From the NCBI GenBank assembly GCA_030446955.1, contig JAUJMG010000082.1, positions 1 to 13,529 of the forward strand: 13,529 nucleotides of DNA. The letters run 5' to 3'. Source of the DNA: Thermomicrobiales bacterium (GTDB lineage: Bacteria > Chloroflexota > Chloroflexia > Thermomicrobiales > UBA6265). Below the pieces are notes generated by a model. The model did not search any database. It saw nothing but the letters and a program-made list of their open reading frames with translations, and was not told the origin of the DNA. The stretch's first letter is position 1, and every line of letters begins with the position of its first letter. A program made the translations under genes and the position numbers. Below are positions 13,370-13,529 of this stretch, piece after piece.

Positions 13370-13470
13370 GTCGTCAGCGATCAGCGGTTCGCCATCAGCT
13401 TGCGATCGCTGCCAACGAATTGACCATCTGAACCACAGAAGCTGAGCGCTGAAAGCTGACGGCTGACGGC
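13370..13470. repeat. Imperfect inverted repeat of 7-nt units between rpsG and the next gene
   Basis: The left arm (13370-13401) has TCAGC at 13374, 13381 and 13395, on a 7-nt period with one degenerate unit at 13388. The right arm (13439-13470) has GCTGA at 13441, 13448, 13455 and 13462, also exactly 7 nt apart. GCTGA is the reverse complement of TCAGC. Aligned as arms, 23 of 32 positions are complementary, so the RNA could form a long imperfect hairpin with a loop of about 37 nt. No T-run follows. It looks like a short-tandem-repeat element inserted or expanded in the gap rather than a standard terminator. Confidence 0.6.
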
Positions 13471-13493
13471 TTCGAAAGGGAACACCACCGCAC

Positions 13494-13529
13494 ATGAGTA
13501 CCGGGACCGCAACCAAGCCCAGCATCGAC
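13494..13529 (+). CDS. fusA: Start of the next gene, probably elongation factor G (3' partial)
   Basis: Only 12 codons are in the window: ATG at 13494, then STGTATKPSID with no stop. Too little is present to identify the protein by itself. The call rests on the widespread order rpsL-rpsG-fusA-tuf and on EF-G often having a short variable N-terminus before its first GTPase motif. The nearest purine-rich site, AAAGGG at 13475-13480, is 13 nt upstream, longer than usual, so the true start could differ. Alternatives by position are tuf or another translation gene. Confidence 0.5.
   Translation, partial: MSTGTATKPSID

Overview
This is a high-GC chromosomal window from a bacterium whose core genes all point the same way along the + strand. 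The most likely source is a member of the Chloroflexota, perhaps class Thermomicrobia. The grounds are a short beta subunit without the large E. coli-type insertions, a beta' subunit with a long N-terminal helical insertion, an S12 protein of the longer Bacillus/Chloroflexota type, and the high GC. This assignment is inference from remembered protein features; no database search was made.

Left part (1-2953): the end of a sugar ABC import operon. It has a single-domain ATPase (5' end outside the window), a RbsC/FrcC-type permease overlapping it by 11 nt, and a Tat-exported periplasmic-binding-protein-type sugar receptor. The sugar cannot be read from sequence. A GC-rich hairpin at 2988-3020 probably closes the unit.

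Middle (2954-11912): a 622-nt non-coding gap carries a near-consensus promoter (3167-3195). A leader of about 370 nt follows with several hairpins, then rpoB and rpoC, the two large subunits of RNA polymerase. A perfect 10-bp hairpin sits between them just before the rpoC Shine-Dalgarno. A very GC-rich hairpin follows rpoC.

Right part (11913-13529): a second near-consensus promoter (12011-12039) drives the str cluster: rpsL (S12), rpsG (S7), and the first 12 codons of what is by position probably fusA (EF-G). All three non-coding gaps here are structured. The rpsL leader has a two-tier hairpin overlapping an 18-codon upstream ORF. The rpsL-rpsG gap has four hairpins, one with the form of an intrinsic terminator. 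The rpsG-fusA gap is an imperfect inverted repeat built from 7-nt units.

The coding content is ordinary housekeeping. I found no new multi-gene system. The parts that deserve attention are the leaders and intercistronic structures, which look like a set of cis-acting controls on transcription and translation machinery, and the placement of rpoBC directly after a sugar transporter rather than after rplJL.
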